Below, piece by piece: positions 17,187 to 25,968 of a stretch of 64,000 nucleotides of DNA. A program made the position numbers and the translations under genes. The notes under the pieces are model-generated. The model ran no database searches, was not told where the DNA came from, and saw only the letters and a program-made list of their open reading frames with translations. Numbering within the stretch: position 1 is the stretch's first letter; the number at the start of each line of letters is the position of its first letter. Origin of the DNA: Bacteroidetes bacterium UBA2364 (GTDB taxonomy: Bacteria > Bacteroidota > Rhodothermia > Rhodothermales > UBA2364); NCBI GenBank assembly GCA_002344075.1, contig DDTM01000091.1, positions 47,783-111,782 of the forward strand. Direction: 5' to 3'.

Positions 17187-18326
17187 TTATGGATTATAAC
17201 TTTTGTGGTTTATGTGGAAACACTTGTTTGACGTATCTTCAAAAGAAATAACTGTATTAAAGGTCTTATTTTCTACGGCGGTAATGATGCATTGCCCAAT
17301 TTGTTCCGAACACAATAAATCTAAGAATATTTTCGATCGTTTGGAATCCAGGTCACCAAAAATATCATCCAGCAAAAGAATTGGTTTTTCATTCATATGC
17401 TCCGCAAGGTAAAAATATTTTGCCAATTGAAGCATAAGACCAAAGGTACGATGCTGTCCATGAGAGGCGAATCTTCTTATTTCCAATTTGTTCAATAAAA
17501 AAATCATTTCATCTCTGTGTGGTCCCACAAGTGAGCGCCCCATCTCTATCTCGCTGTGTTGCAATCTCGTGAGTTTTTTTCTGAAAGCCTGCTCAACCGC
17601 TTCTGAATCACCAAATTCAATTGAATCACTAAACTCAATTGTTTGATAACGGATATGAGGAATTTCGCCCACTGCCGAGATTGCGTGATGGGCTTGTTGC
17701 AGAAATGGCAAAAAGGTTTGAAAAAAACGGACTCTTTGACGGATAATCCGGCTTCCTGTCTGAATAAGTTCTTCATTCCAAGATATGAGTTGTTCGCTTT
17801 GTTTTAATCGTTGCCGCTTTAATTGTAGGAGGAGTGCATTTCGTTGTGCAACAGCCCGCTGATACAACAATAAATCTTGCAGGTATAGGGGCTTCACCTG
17901 AGACAATATGTTATTTAAGAATTTTCGTCGTACTTCGGGTCCTTCACTTGTCAAGGCGCGGTCATCTGGCGAGAAAATTACCAAAGGAAACTTTCCGATG
18001 ACTTGAGAAAGGGTGTTTTGGGGGATCTTATTAATAAAAATGCGTTTGCCCTCACCAGGTACAAAAATCAACTTGGCCTGCATTTGTACGCCATCTTCCC
18101 GTATAAACGCTCCCGTGGTTTCAAAAGACGCTGCCCCAAACCGGAGGACATATTGATCTTTTGAGGCTAAAAAACTTTTTGTTAGGCACAAATAATGAAT
18201 TGCTTCCAGAACGTTGGTCTTTCCCATTCCATTATCTCCATAGAACAGATTGATCTTCGGCCCAAATGTGAAGTGGCTGTCTTCATGGGAACGAAAGTTG
18301 TGTAGGTGTATGGTTTCTATTATCAT
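17187..18326 (-). CDS. recF: DNA replication and repair protein RecF
   Basis: A 379-residue SMC-like ATPase that helps load RecA at gaps together with RecO and RecR. The N-terminus carries the typical IHLHNFRSH strand. The Walker A motif GDNGMGKT is at 30-37, and the Walker B/D-loop LLDDIFGDLD lies near 320. Length is normal. In many bacteria recF sits in dnaA-dnaN-recF-gyrB at the origin. Here it is 4 kb from the candidate oriC without dnaN, paired with an M48 protease gene downstream. The start ATG gives MIIETIHLHN. Confidence 0.95.
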   Translation of the reverse strand: MIIETIHLHNFRSHEDSHFTFGPKINLFYGDNGMGKTNVLEAIHYLCLTKSFLASKDQYVLRFGAASFETTGAFIREDGVQMQAKLIFVPGEGKRIFINKIPQNTLSQVIGKFPLVIFSPDDRALTSEGPEVRRKFLNNILSQVKPLYLQDLLLYQRAVAQRNALLLQLKRQRLKQSEQLISWNEELIQTGSRIIRQRVRFFQTFLPFLQQAHHAISAVGEIPHIRYQTIEFSDSIEFGDSEAVEQAFRKKLTRLQHSEIEMGRSLVGPHRDEMIFLLNKLEIRRFASHGQHRTFGLMLQLAKYFYLAEHMNEKPILLLDDIFGDLDSKRSKIFLDLLCSEQIGQCIITAVENKTFNTVISFEDTSNKCFHINHKSYNP

Positions 18327-18386
18327 GGCTTTGTCTTGCGCCGAACACTGCTTGCATTAACATGGAAATAAAAGGCGTAAGATATG

Positions 18387-18425
18387 AAAAGAGCCTTGGT
18401 ATTGCTTATACCTAAAGGCTCTTTT
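18387..18425. terminator. Strong two-part hairpin terminator
   Basis: AAAAGAGCC 18387-18395 pairs with GGCTCTTTT 18417-18425, and an inner GGTAT 18398-18402 pairs with ATACC 18408-18412. The A and T flanks make it functional in both directions. It lies just past the stop of the tiny minus-strand gene at 18433 and before recF. Confidence 0.7.
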
Positions 18426-18432
18426 GGTTTAC

Positions 18433-18564
18433 TTATGGATTCGGAGTTGGAGTAGGTGGAGGTGTGGTATTACCACCGCCGTCACCTCCGGGTGCAGGTG
18501 GAGACGTGGTGTTGCCATCGTCATCACTGGTTGTGTCTTCGTCTTTTTTTTCTTCGTCTGCCAT
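18433..18564 (-). CDS. 43-residue acidic, proline/threonine-rich protein
   Basis: The ATG at 18564 opens MADEEKKDED, followed by a TTSDDDGNTTSPPAP stretch, glycines, and a Pro-Thr tail. There are no hydrophobic segments, so it should be soluble and disordered. A strong hairpin sits 8 bases past the stop, and the gene lies alone between recF and the divergent TPR-CHAT gene. No family recognised. Low complexity makes chance coding possible, but the terminator placement argues for a real transcript. An upstream in-frame extension to 18624 looks less likely. Confidence 0.4.
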   Translation of the reverse strand: MADEEKKDEDTTSDDDGNTTSPPAPGGDGGGNTTPPPTPTPNP

Positions 18565-18641
18565 CTGTTTACGGGTTTTGTTGTTTTGGAATGTTGGGTA
18601 TATTATTGCAGTAGAATTACCCACTGATTAGACAAAAAGCC

Positions 18642-21347
18642 GTGATTAAACATAACCTCTTCGGAAAATTTTTTCTTGTGCTGTTGTTTTCTGTCCTACC
18701 CCGATATGTACATGCGGCTGGAAAAGAATCGTGTGCAGTTTTAGACTTGCGTTGGAAATCATTCTATAATATCCATTTTGAACTTTGGGAGAAAACACAA
18801 CTCGAGACCATATATACTACCTCGCGGGATTTGTATTTCTGTAAAACCTCTAAGGTAGAACAATTTAAGGTGCTGATTACGGGAGCCAGAGCAGCACAAA
18901 TGGGCGGTAAAGCATACGGGGAAGTGAGTCATCTTTTGAGCCTTGCAAAAAAAACACTCCCATATTTATCGAGAAATGAAGAAGCGATTTGGTTTCGCCT
19001 CAATGGAAACCTTGCGTGGAGTAGGTCTAAGTTTGAGGCTGCATGGAATTATGCCCAAGCTTTTTCTCGATTCGATGCCCTTACTTCACCTTACGAGAGG
19101 GCTGCAATCGCGCTGAGTATGGCGTTGGTTTTGGAGAATAGTAACAATCCTAAAGATGCACGGAGGTTTTTAGCACTCACTCAGGAACTCTTGAATCATT
19201 ACAAGGGCAATCCGTCCGAAATTGTCTCCTTGAAATCCCGTCTTCACTCTGTTTTGGTGGATAATTTTATTTTGGAGAAAGTGGATTTAAGAGAAGGGAA
19301 TATAGAAGAAAATGTGGAGCTAAGAAAACTGATCCAATCCTTAAAAGAAGATATTGTTTTATTGGAAAAAAACAATAAATACGATCAATTAATTAATGTT
19401 TACATTGGTATTGGTCAATTACATTCTTATCTAAAGGATTTTAATCTGGCTTATTCTGCTTATGAAGAGGCTCGTCGGATCGCAATGCGGTTACAACAGA
19501 CAGAAAGGCTTGCATTTGTCTATTACCGAATGGGACAATTTTCGCAACAACAGAACCAAGCCAAACAAGCAATTTTATTTTTTGAAAAAGCGCTTCATTT
19601 AGCAAACAGTACCAATAGTCGTTACTTGATTGCACGTATCCTAAATCGTTACGGATTTTCTCTTGAGCAGGCTGGCCGGATTGTGGAAGCCGAAGCTGTT
19701 TACAGGCAATACATCTTTGATATTGAGAATACCAGAGTAGATATGGGTATTACGGATTTTGGCAAGACCAATTTTTTGAATAATGAAACCGCAAGTTTTT
19801 TAGGACTGGTTAGGATACTAATTCAGACCAAAAGATTTGAGGAGGCTTTATATTGGTTAGATGCAACTCGGGGGCGTTTTTTAGAGAATCTAAATGAATA
19901 TGGGAACTGGGTAGCGGGCTTACCTGAGAATCAACAGCGCCAACTGAGTGCTATAGAAAGCCGGATCGCCTTCCTTCGTGCAGCAAGTGCTTCACAGAAT
20001 GACAAACAACAGAGAAATCATATATCGGAATTAAAAACCTTTGTGGAACAGGTTTTACTTCAGTCTAAGGCCAATCGTTTGTGGAAATCTAACCCTAATG
20101 CACGGATAAAGAGAGATCAGTATTCCCCTGATTTTTTGAGGCAGTTACAGGCAAAACTCCGTGAACAACATCAGGTGGCGCTCTTTTATTATTTAGATCG
20201 AGAGACCGATCCAACAATTCGTAGGACTATTCAATCATATGTTGTGGCGGTTACTCCGGAATCTGTTCATTTTATTCCACTCACGGTTCATGGACAAGAG
20301 GTGAGAAACTTGCTTGATTCCTTGTATCGTACAAAAGCGCGTTCTATACATTTCGATCTTCGGATACTTCATCAGCTATATCAGAGGTTATTTGCTCCTG
20401 TAGAAAATATAATCGGTGGGTATCAAAGGGTGGTTCTTTTTAAAGATGACCCATTGGTTCGTTTGCCCTTTTCTATGTTAGTTGCTCAGCCGCCTAAAAA
20501 TAAATTCGATTATGGTCATGCGGATTTTTTAGTTCGTCGGTTTTCGTTCTCTCAGGAATTGTCTGTTATGCTTTATGTAGGACAACCTCATCTTCAGAAG
20601 ACTCCCACATCATTATCCCACAATCTGGTTTTTGGCCGGAGTCAGTTTGGGAGTGCGGAGCCTCTTGCTCCTTTACCCGGTGTTTACCCAGAAGTGAAGG
20701 CTATAAGCAGACTTTTACCGTGGGTGAAAATGGGTTTAGACGGTGGGGCGAAGGAGTTTAATTTTAAGCGAGAAATGGGTAATAGCTATTTAATGCATTT
20801 GGCATCCCACACCATCTTGAATGCCGAAAACCCTTTATACACCTTTTTGTCTTTGCGGAAATCCGGAAACAATGATGGAAAACTTTTTCTGTTCGAGCTT
20901 TTTTATAACCGACTTCATACGAAACTGGTGACACTAAGTAGTTGCAATTCGGGGGTAGGGGAGCAGATATCTGGAGAAGGGTTTACAGGAATGCAGTATG
21001 TACTGCGATCTGCGGGGGTTAAAAGTGTATTAGCAACCAATTGGCCAGCTGCCGATAACGCTTTTCCTAACTTAATGCAGACTTTTTATAGAAGCCTTGA
21101 GTCTGGATTGCCGAAGGATCAGGCATTGAGAAATGCTCAGTTACACATTCTACACTCTGGAAGCCGTATAGAGAAAAGCCCTTATTACTGGGCGTCACTC
21201 CTTTTGTATGGCGATTCTTCTGCACTTTCTTTTAAACCTGTTTTTACTGCACTATCTCTACAGCATAGTACGGCTTTCCTGTTGTTGATCTTGTTGTTGT
21301 TCATCTCTCAGCGGCATTTTCAGCAAAACGCCTATTTAAAAAAATAA
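18642..21347 (+). CDS. Exported TPR-CHAT domain protein (caspase-like peptidase)
   Basis: A 901-residue protein with a GTG start. Residues 1-25 form a signal peptide (cleavage near VHAAG). Residues about 90-400 are TPR repeats. The C-terminal third is a CHAT domain, a caspase/separase-clan cysteine peptidase: H723 in HLASHT and C768 in LSSCNSG form the dyad, followed by GEGFTGMQYVLRSAGVKSVLATNW and a YYWASLLLYG end. Residues about 872-892 are a transmembrane helix with a short basic tail. If the signal peptide is real, TPR and CHAT face the periplasm. CHAT proteins with TPRs occur in caspase-like and gasdermin-linked defence systems, but no partner gene lies next to it, so no such role is claimed. 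Confidence 0.88.
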   Translation: MIKHNLFGKFFLVLLFSVLPRYVHAAGKESCAVLDLRWKSFYNIHFELWEKTQLETIYTTSRDLYFCKTSKVEQFKVLITGARAAQMGGKAYGEVSHLLSLAKKTLPYLSRNEEAIWFRLNGNLAWSRSKFEAAWNYAQAFSRFDALTSPYERAAIALSMALVLENSNNPKDARRFLALTQELLNHYKGNPSEIVSLKSRLHSVLVDNFILEKVDLREGNIEENVELRKLIQSLKEDIVLLEKNNKYDQLINVYIGIGQLHSYLKDFNLAYSAYEEARRIAMRLQQTERLAFVYYRMGQFSQQQNQAKQAILFFEKALHLANSTNSRYLIARILNRYGFSLEQAGRIVEAEAVYRQYIFDIENTRVDMGITDFGKTNFLNNETASFLGLVRILIQTKRFEEALYWLDATRGRFLENLNEYGNWVAGLPENQQRQLSAIESRIAFLRAASASQNDKQQRNHISELKTFVEQVLLQSKANRLWKSNPNARIKRDQYSPDFLRQLQAKLREQHQVALFYYLDRETDPTIRRTIQSYVVAVTPESVHFIPLTVHGQEVRNLLDSLYRTKARSIHFDLRILHQLYQRLFAPVENIIGGYQRVVLFKDDPLVRLPFSMLVAQPPKNKFDYGHADFLVRRFSFSQELSVMLYVGQPHLQKTPTSLSHNLVFGRSQFGSAEPLAPLPGVYPEVKAISRLLPWVKMGLDGGAKEFNFKREMGNSYLMHLASHTILNAENPLYTFLSLRKSGNNDGKLFLFELFYNRLHTKLVTLSSCNSGVGEQISGEGFTGMQYVLRSAGVKSVLATNWPAADNAFPNLMQTFYRSLESGLPKDQALRNAQLHILHSGSRIEKSPYYWASLLLYGDSSALSFKPVFTALSLQHSTAFLLLILLLFISQRHFQQNAYLKK

Positions 21348-21423
21348 GAGATTTGCTTAAAGGGGAATCTTTAATACACAAATAGGTTTTAAAGAACGTC
21401 ACCAAACAATAAATATTTTGCAA

Positions 21424-22338
21424 ATGAACGCCAACCCAGACCTCTTTTCAACGTTAGAAACCCTTGCAACTGAACAACGCAATCCTGCGTCTGAAAATAT
21501 TGACACTGAGCCTATTTGGAAAATTCTCGAAATCATAAATACGGAAGACCACTTGGTACCAATAGCCGTTCGACGCGAGATTCCACAGATTGCGCGTTTG
21601 GTAGAATGGGTAGAAACTGCCTTTCGTTCGGGCGGTCGGTTGATCTATGTGGGAGCCGGAACAAGTGGCCGGTTGGGTATCTTAGATGCTTCCGAGTGCC
21701 CACCTACTTATGGTGTGCCACCAGAATGGGTGGATGCTGTTATTGCTGGTGGTCCTGATGCTGTTTTTCGCTCAAAAGAAGGTGCTGAAGATGTTCCGGA
21801 GGATGGAATGCAGGAATTGCGTAATAGATCGGTTTCAGATCGCGATGTTGTGTGTGGAATTGCTGCCAGTGGCCGGACACCGTTTGTTTTTGGAGCCTTA
21901 GAATATGCACATCAAGTAGGTGCCAAAACAATTCTGATAACGACTAACCCTCGGCATTCAGAAGATACTTTTATAGATTTGGTAATTTGTCCGATTGTTG
22001 GGCCTGAAGTGGTGATGGGTTCTACACGCATGAAGTCTGGAACAGCGCAAAAACTGGTATTAAATATGATCACAACCGCTACGATGATTCGGCTGGGGAA
22101 GGTGTATAAGAATATGATGGTGGATCTCCAAATGACAAATGAGAAGCTGATTGAACGCTCCAAGCGCATTGTTATGCTTGCAACTGATGTCTCTTATGAT
22201 GAAGCACAGGCGGCATTAGAGGCCGCCGACGGACATGTGAAAGTAGCTATCGTGATGATTCTGAACAGGGTTGATCCCAATGAAGCACGCTCGATATTGT
22301 TGGAAACGGATGGCTTTGTCAGAAAGTTGGTTCAATAA
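21424..22338 (+). CDS. murQ: N-acetylmuramic acid 6-phosphate etherase
   Basis: A 304-residue SIS-domain enzyme that splits the lactyl ether of MurNAc-6-phosphate to give GlcNAc-6-phosphate and D-lactate during cell-wall recycling. The family motif GAGTSGRLGILDASECPPTYG is present around residue 75-95, along with GSTRMKSGTAQKLVLNM and the C-terminal helical region with LEAADGHVKVAIVMI. The ATG at 21424 was chosen over a TTG two codons upstream. A parS site begins 14 bases past the stop. No MurNAc transporter or kinase gene is adjacent. Confidence 0.95.
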   Translation: MNANPDLFSTLETLATEQRNPASENIDTEPIWKILEIINTEDHLVPIAVRREIPQIARLVEWVETAFRSGGRLIYVGAGTSGRLGILDASECPPTYGVPPEWVDAVIAGGPDAVFRSKEGAEDVPEDGMQELRNRSVSDRDVVCGIAASGRTPFVFGALEYAHQVGAKTILITTNPRHSEDTFIDLVICPIVGPEVVMGSTRMKSGTAQKLVLNMITTATMIRLGKVYKNMMVDLQMTNEKLIERSKRIVMLATDVSYDEAQAALEAADGHVKVAIVMILNRVDPNEARSILLETDGFVRKLVQ

Positions 22339-22351
22339 ACATAAACGTGCG

Positions 22352-22377
22352 GCACATGTTTCACGTGAAACATGTGC
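22352..22377. promoter_or_regulatory. parS centromere site 1
   Basis: The 16-mer TGTTTCACGTGAAACA at 22357-22372 equals the ParB-binding parS consensus. The perfect palindrome extends to 26 bases (22352-22377). ParB binding at such sites organises the origin region for segregation. parA and parB are not in the window. Confidence 0.9.
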
Positions 22378-22404
22378 GTTGGTGTAGGCTATTTGTTTAA
22401 ACAG

Positions 22405-22420
22405 TGTTTCACGTGAAACA
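22405..22420. promoter_or_regulatory. parS centromere site 2
   Basis: A second exact TGTTTCACGTGAAACA, 32 bases right of the first core and about 19 bases before the mfd start codon. A GTTTAAAC palindrome lies between the two at 22395-22402. Spreading ParB could affect mfd transcription, which is inference. Confidence 0.9.
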
Positions 22421-22438
22421 TGCTAAAGGATAAGCGTT

Positions 22439-25400
22439 GTGAAAACCCTGTCTCTCTTATTGGACAAGATAGATTCAACTTTACAGGTTGAAAAGATAAA
22501 AAACCACTTACTGGCGGGGGGGGAGAGGGTTTTAGAAGCTCAGCCCCTGTTACTAAAAGGCGTTTCTGGGTCCTTGGATGCGTTTTTGGTTGCTTCTGTT
22601 TTGCGAAAAGAAGCACTTGTGATTTGTGTGCTGCCATCATATGAGATGGCTTCATATCTCTATTCTGATTTGTCGCAAATTTTGGGCAGCAAAAATGAAG
22701 AACATTTGTTGCTGTTTGGTGCAACAGATCAACATCCCTATGACGTGGAGCAAGTAGCCGACAATCAACGTTTGGTGCAACGATCGGAAGTGCTTCAGCG
22801 TTTAAGTAAAGGCTTTAAGGGTGTATTGGTAGCCAGTGCAGATGCCCTCGCAGAGATGGTCCCATTGCCAGAAACCTTCGAAAAAGCCTCTATGTCTTTG
22901 AGTATAGGAGAGATATTGGGGCCTGAGTTGTTGATAGAGCTACTGATGGAACAAGGATTTGAATTGGTAACGTATGTGCAACATCCAGGAGAAATTGCCC
23001 GAAGAGGTGGAATAGTAGATGTCTTTTCTTATGTAGGGAATTATCCGGTTCGATTTGAATTTTTTGGAGACGAGTTAGACACCATCAGAGAATTTGACCC
23101 ATCTAATCAGCGTTCGGTCAGCCGGTTGACACAAGTAACGATTGTGCCGAATCTTCGGCAAGTCCAAAAAGGCGCACATACTTCTTTGCTTAAGCACTTG
23201 CATAGAGACGCCGTTGTCTTTATTCGGGATTTGTTGCATGTGGAAGAAACTGCAAATAAACTTTTTGGACGAGCAGTAGAAGTGTTCAAAAGGAAAGGCG
23301 AGCAGGGAGACTTGTTATTGCCTGATGAATTGTATTTGGATGGCAAGCATTTGGTGGAGGAAATGAAGTCCTTCCGACAAATCCACTATGGAAGTTTTAT
23401 TGGGCTGGGCCATAAGCCCTATATTGAAATTGCTTTCAGAACGCAACCCCCACCAGATTTTAATGGTAAAATCCATTTTGTGCGTAAAAAAGTAGCCGCC
23501 AATCACGAAAAAGGTTGGCAAACGCTTCTATTATGTGATAGCAGAGGACAGGAAATACGACTTAGGGAATTGTTAGATCCTTATGTTTCTCCGGAACGTC
23601 TTGGTGCCAGAAGTTGGCACCAAGACGACGACGAGCAAGAGGCTTCCGAAGAAAAAGGACTTCGGTTTATGCTGGCTTCTTTAGCAGAAGGGTTTGAGTG
23701 GCATGAGATTGGAATAGCGCTTTATACTGATCATCAGATTTTTAACCGGTATCATCGCCCAACGGTCAGGAAGCAAAAACAGCGGTATGGCGGATTTAGT
23801 CTCCGAGAATTGATAAACTTAACACCTGGAGACTTTGTAACGCATATTGATTATGGAATTGGGAAATATGAAGGGCTTCAAAAAATCGAGGTAAGGGGAA
23901 AACAACAGGAGGTGGTTCGGTTGGTGTTCAGGGATAGCGATGTCTTGTATGTAAACATAAATGCCCTTTATAAACTGCATCGCTATACCGGTAAAGAAGG
24001 CCATCAGCCCAAATTGTCGAAACTGGGTACTGGAGAATGGGAACGCACCAGAAACAGCACCAAGAAAAAAGTTAAAGACATTGCCCGTGACTTGATAAAG
24101 CTATACGCCGAGCGTAAAAAAGCCAAAGGGTTTGGGTTCTCGTCAGACTCGGTTTGGTCACGGGAGCTGGAGGCTTCTTTTGAGTTTGAGGACACACCAG
24201 ACCAAGCCAAAACATGGGATGAAGTACGGGCAGATATGGAAAAGGGCATCCCTATGGATCGTTTGGTTTGTGGTGATGTGGGATTTGGAAAGACCGAAAT
24301 AGCCGTTCGTGCGGCATTTAAGGCGGTTCAAGATGGTAAACAAGTGGCTGTTTTAGTGCCAACTACCATTCTTGCGGCCCAGCACCATAAAACATTTACA
24401 GAACGTTTGGCACAATTTCCGGTGACGATAGAAGTGATGTCTCGGTTTCAGACCGAAACTCAGATTAAAGAAACATTGAAGCGCTTGAAAGAACGTAAAG
24501 TGGATATTGTGATTGGAACACATCGGATTGCAGCCAAGCGTATGGATATTCCAACCTTAGGCTTGCTGGTCATTGATGAGGAGCAGCGGTTTGGCGTGGC
24601 GGTTAAAGAGCGCTTGCGCCAAATGCGGGCCAACGTGGATACCCTAACGCTTACGGCAACCCCGATTCCGCGAACACTCCAGTTCTCGTTAATGGGAGCA
24701 CGGGATTTGTCTTACATCAATACGCCGCCGCCAAACCGTCAGCCTATCCAAACGGAAATTCATAGTTTTGATAAAAACCTGATTCGAGATGCCATTCTGT
24801 ATGAGACAGGCCGAGGAGGTCAGGTGTTTTTTATTCATAACCGTGTGCAGTCAATCGAGGAAATGGCAACTACCTTGCGCCAACTGGTACCTGGAGTACG
24901 CATAAAAACTGCGCATGGTCAAATGGATAGTGAGCGTCTGGAAAAAGAAATGATGGACTTTATGCAACGGAAATATGAGGTCTTAGTAAGTACCAATATT
25001 GTCGAAAGCGGCTTGGATATTTCCAATGCCAATACGATCATCATCAACCATGCAGAGCGATTTGGTCTTGCAGAGCTGCATCAGCTAAGAGGTCGGGTAG
25101 GTCGTTCTAACCGGAAGGCTTTTTGTTATCTATTGGTACAAAACATTAAATCTATGACAAAAGAAGCCAAACAAAGGCTTCAGGCCATCGAGCAATTCTC
25201 TGAACTTGGAAGCGGGTTAAATGTTGCGATGCGCGATTTGGATATTCGCGGAGCTGGAGATCTATTAGGAGGGGAGCAAAGTGGATTTATTGCCGATGTG
25301 GGATATGAAACGTATCAGCGGATTCTGGAAGAGGCTATTCTAGAACTTAAGGCGGAGGAATTCGGTGATCTTTTTGAACAAGCCAATCTACCACCCAAGC

Positions 25401-25849
25401 CGTTAACTGAGACCGTCGTTGATTTGGACGTAGATGCCTATATCCCGGACTATTATGTCGAGGATCGGGTAGAACGTCTTAACCTTTATCGGGCGTTGAG
25501 TGAATGCAAAGATGCAAAACGGTTGTTCGAGATTCGAGAGGAATGGCAGGACCGATTTGGACCTATTCCGATGGAGGCACAAAATCTGCTTTTAGTTATA
25601 GAGCTCAAAGTACAAGTAGAACCGCTACGTTTGCCAAAAGTACAGTTCAAAAACCAAAGACTTTTCCTTACCATGCCTTCTAATGAGGATTCTTTTTTCT
25701 ATCAAAATATATTTAAAAATATCCTTGAAAGAGTAGTAAAAATTGGTAAGCGATATGTGCTTAAAGACACCGAAGGTAAACTAAGAATCATTATTCAGGA
25801 AATTCCAAATTTGGAAGAGGTTGTAAGGGTTGTCCGGAAAATTTTATAG
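22439..25849 (+). CDS. mfd: Transcription-repair coupling factor Mfd
   Basis: An 1136-residue translocase that removes stalled RNA polymerase at lesions and recruits UvrA. Domain order is complete: a UvrB-like N-terminal part (1-about 350, with HPGEIARRGGIVDVF), the polymerase-interaction CarD-like domain around LTPGDFVTHIDYGIGKYEG (about 460-530), the helicase core with Walker A GDVGFGKT at 612-619 and DEEQ at 713-716, the HQLRGRVGRSN motif, and a C-terminal TRCF domain. The start is a GTG giving MKTLSLLL, about 20 bases after the second parS site. A weak AGGA precedes it. Confidence 0.96.
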   Translation: MKTLSLLLDKIDSTLQVEKIKNHLLAGGERVLEAQPLLLKGVSGSLDAFLVASVLRKEALVICVLPSYEMASYLYSDLSQILGSKNEEHLLLFGATDQHPYDVEQVADNQRLVQRSEVLQRLSKGFKGVLVASADALAEMVPLPETFEKASMSLSIGEILGPELLIELLMEQGFELVTYVQHPGEIARRGGIVDVFSYVGNYPVRFEFFGDELDTIREFDPSNQRSVSRLTQVTIVPNLRQVQKGAHTSLLKHLHRDAVVFIRDLLHVEETANKLFGRAVEVFKRKGEQGDLLLPDELYLDGKHLVEEMKSFRQIHYGSFIGLGHKPYIEIAFRTQPPPDFNGKIHFVRKKVAANHEKGWQTLLLCDSRGQEIRLRELLDPYVSPERLGARSWHQDDDEQEASEEKGLRFMLASLAEGFEWHEIGIALYTDHQIFNRYHRPTVRKQKQRYGGFSLRELINLTPGDFVTHIDYGIGKYEGLQKIEVRGKQQEVVRLVFRDSDVLYVNINALYKLHRYTGKEGHQPKLSKLGTGEWERTRNSTKKKVKDIARDLIKLYAERKKAKGFGFSSDSVWSRELEASFEFEDTPDQAKTWDEVRADMEKGIPMDRLVCGDVGFGKTEIAVRAAFKAVQDGKQVAVLVPTTILAAQHHKTFTERLAQFPVTIEVMSRFQTETQIKETLKRLKERKVDIVIGTHRIAAKRMDIPTLGLLVIDEEQRFGVAVKERLRQMRANVDTLTLTATPIPRTLQFSLMGARDLSYINTPPPNRQPIQTEIHSFDKNLIRDAILYETGRGGQVFFIHNRVQSIEEMATTLRQLVPGVRIKTAHGQMDSERLEKEMMDFMQRKYEVLVSTNIVESGLDISNANTIIINHAERFGLAELHQLRGRVGRSNRKAFCYLLVQNIKSMTKEAKQRLQAIEQFSELGSGLNVAMRDLDIRGAGDLLGGEQSGFIADVGYETYQRILEEAILELKAEEFGDLFEQANLPPKPLTETVVDLDVDAYIPDYYVEDRVERLNLYRALSECKDAKRLFEIREEWQDRFGPIPMEAQNLLLVIELKVQVEPLRLPKVQFKNQRLFLTMPSNEDSFFYQNIFKNILERVVKIGKRYVLKDTEGKLRIIIQEIPNLEEVVRVVRKIL

Positions 25850-25968
25850 CAGAAATTAATTATCCAAATCTACATGTGATAAAGCGCAACTTAACATTAT
25901 AAAAATACTGGCCCAAGGGCTTAGGTGTAAATTGTCAAACTGTTATTTTTTCAGAAACATAAAAAAAC

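Noticed and set aside
18642..22338. Idea that the TPR-CHAT gene and its neighbours form an anti-phage island
   Set aside because: The neighbours are recF, murQ and mfd. No gasdermin, effector, reverse transcriptase or other defence partner is present, so context does not support it.
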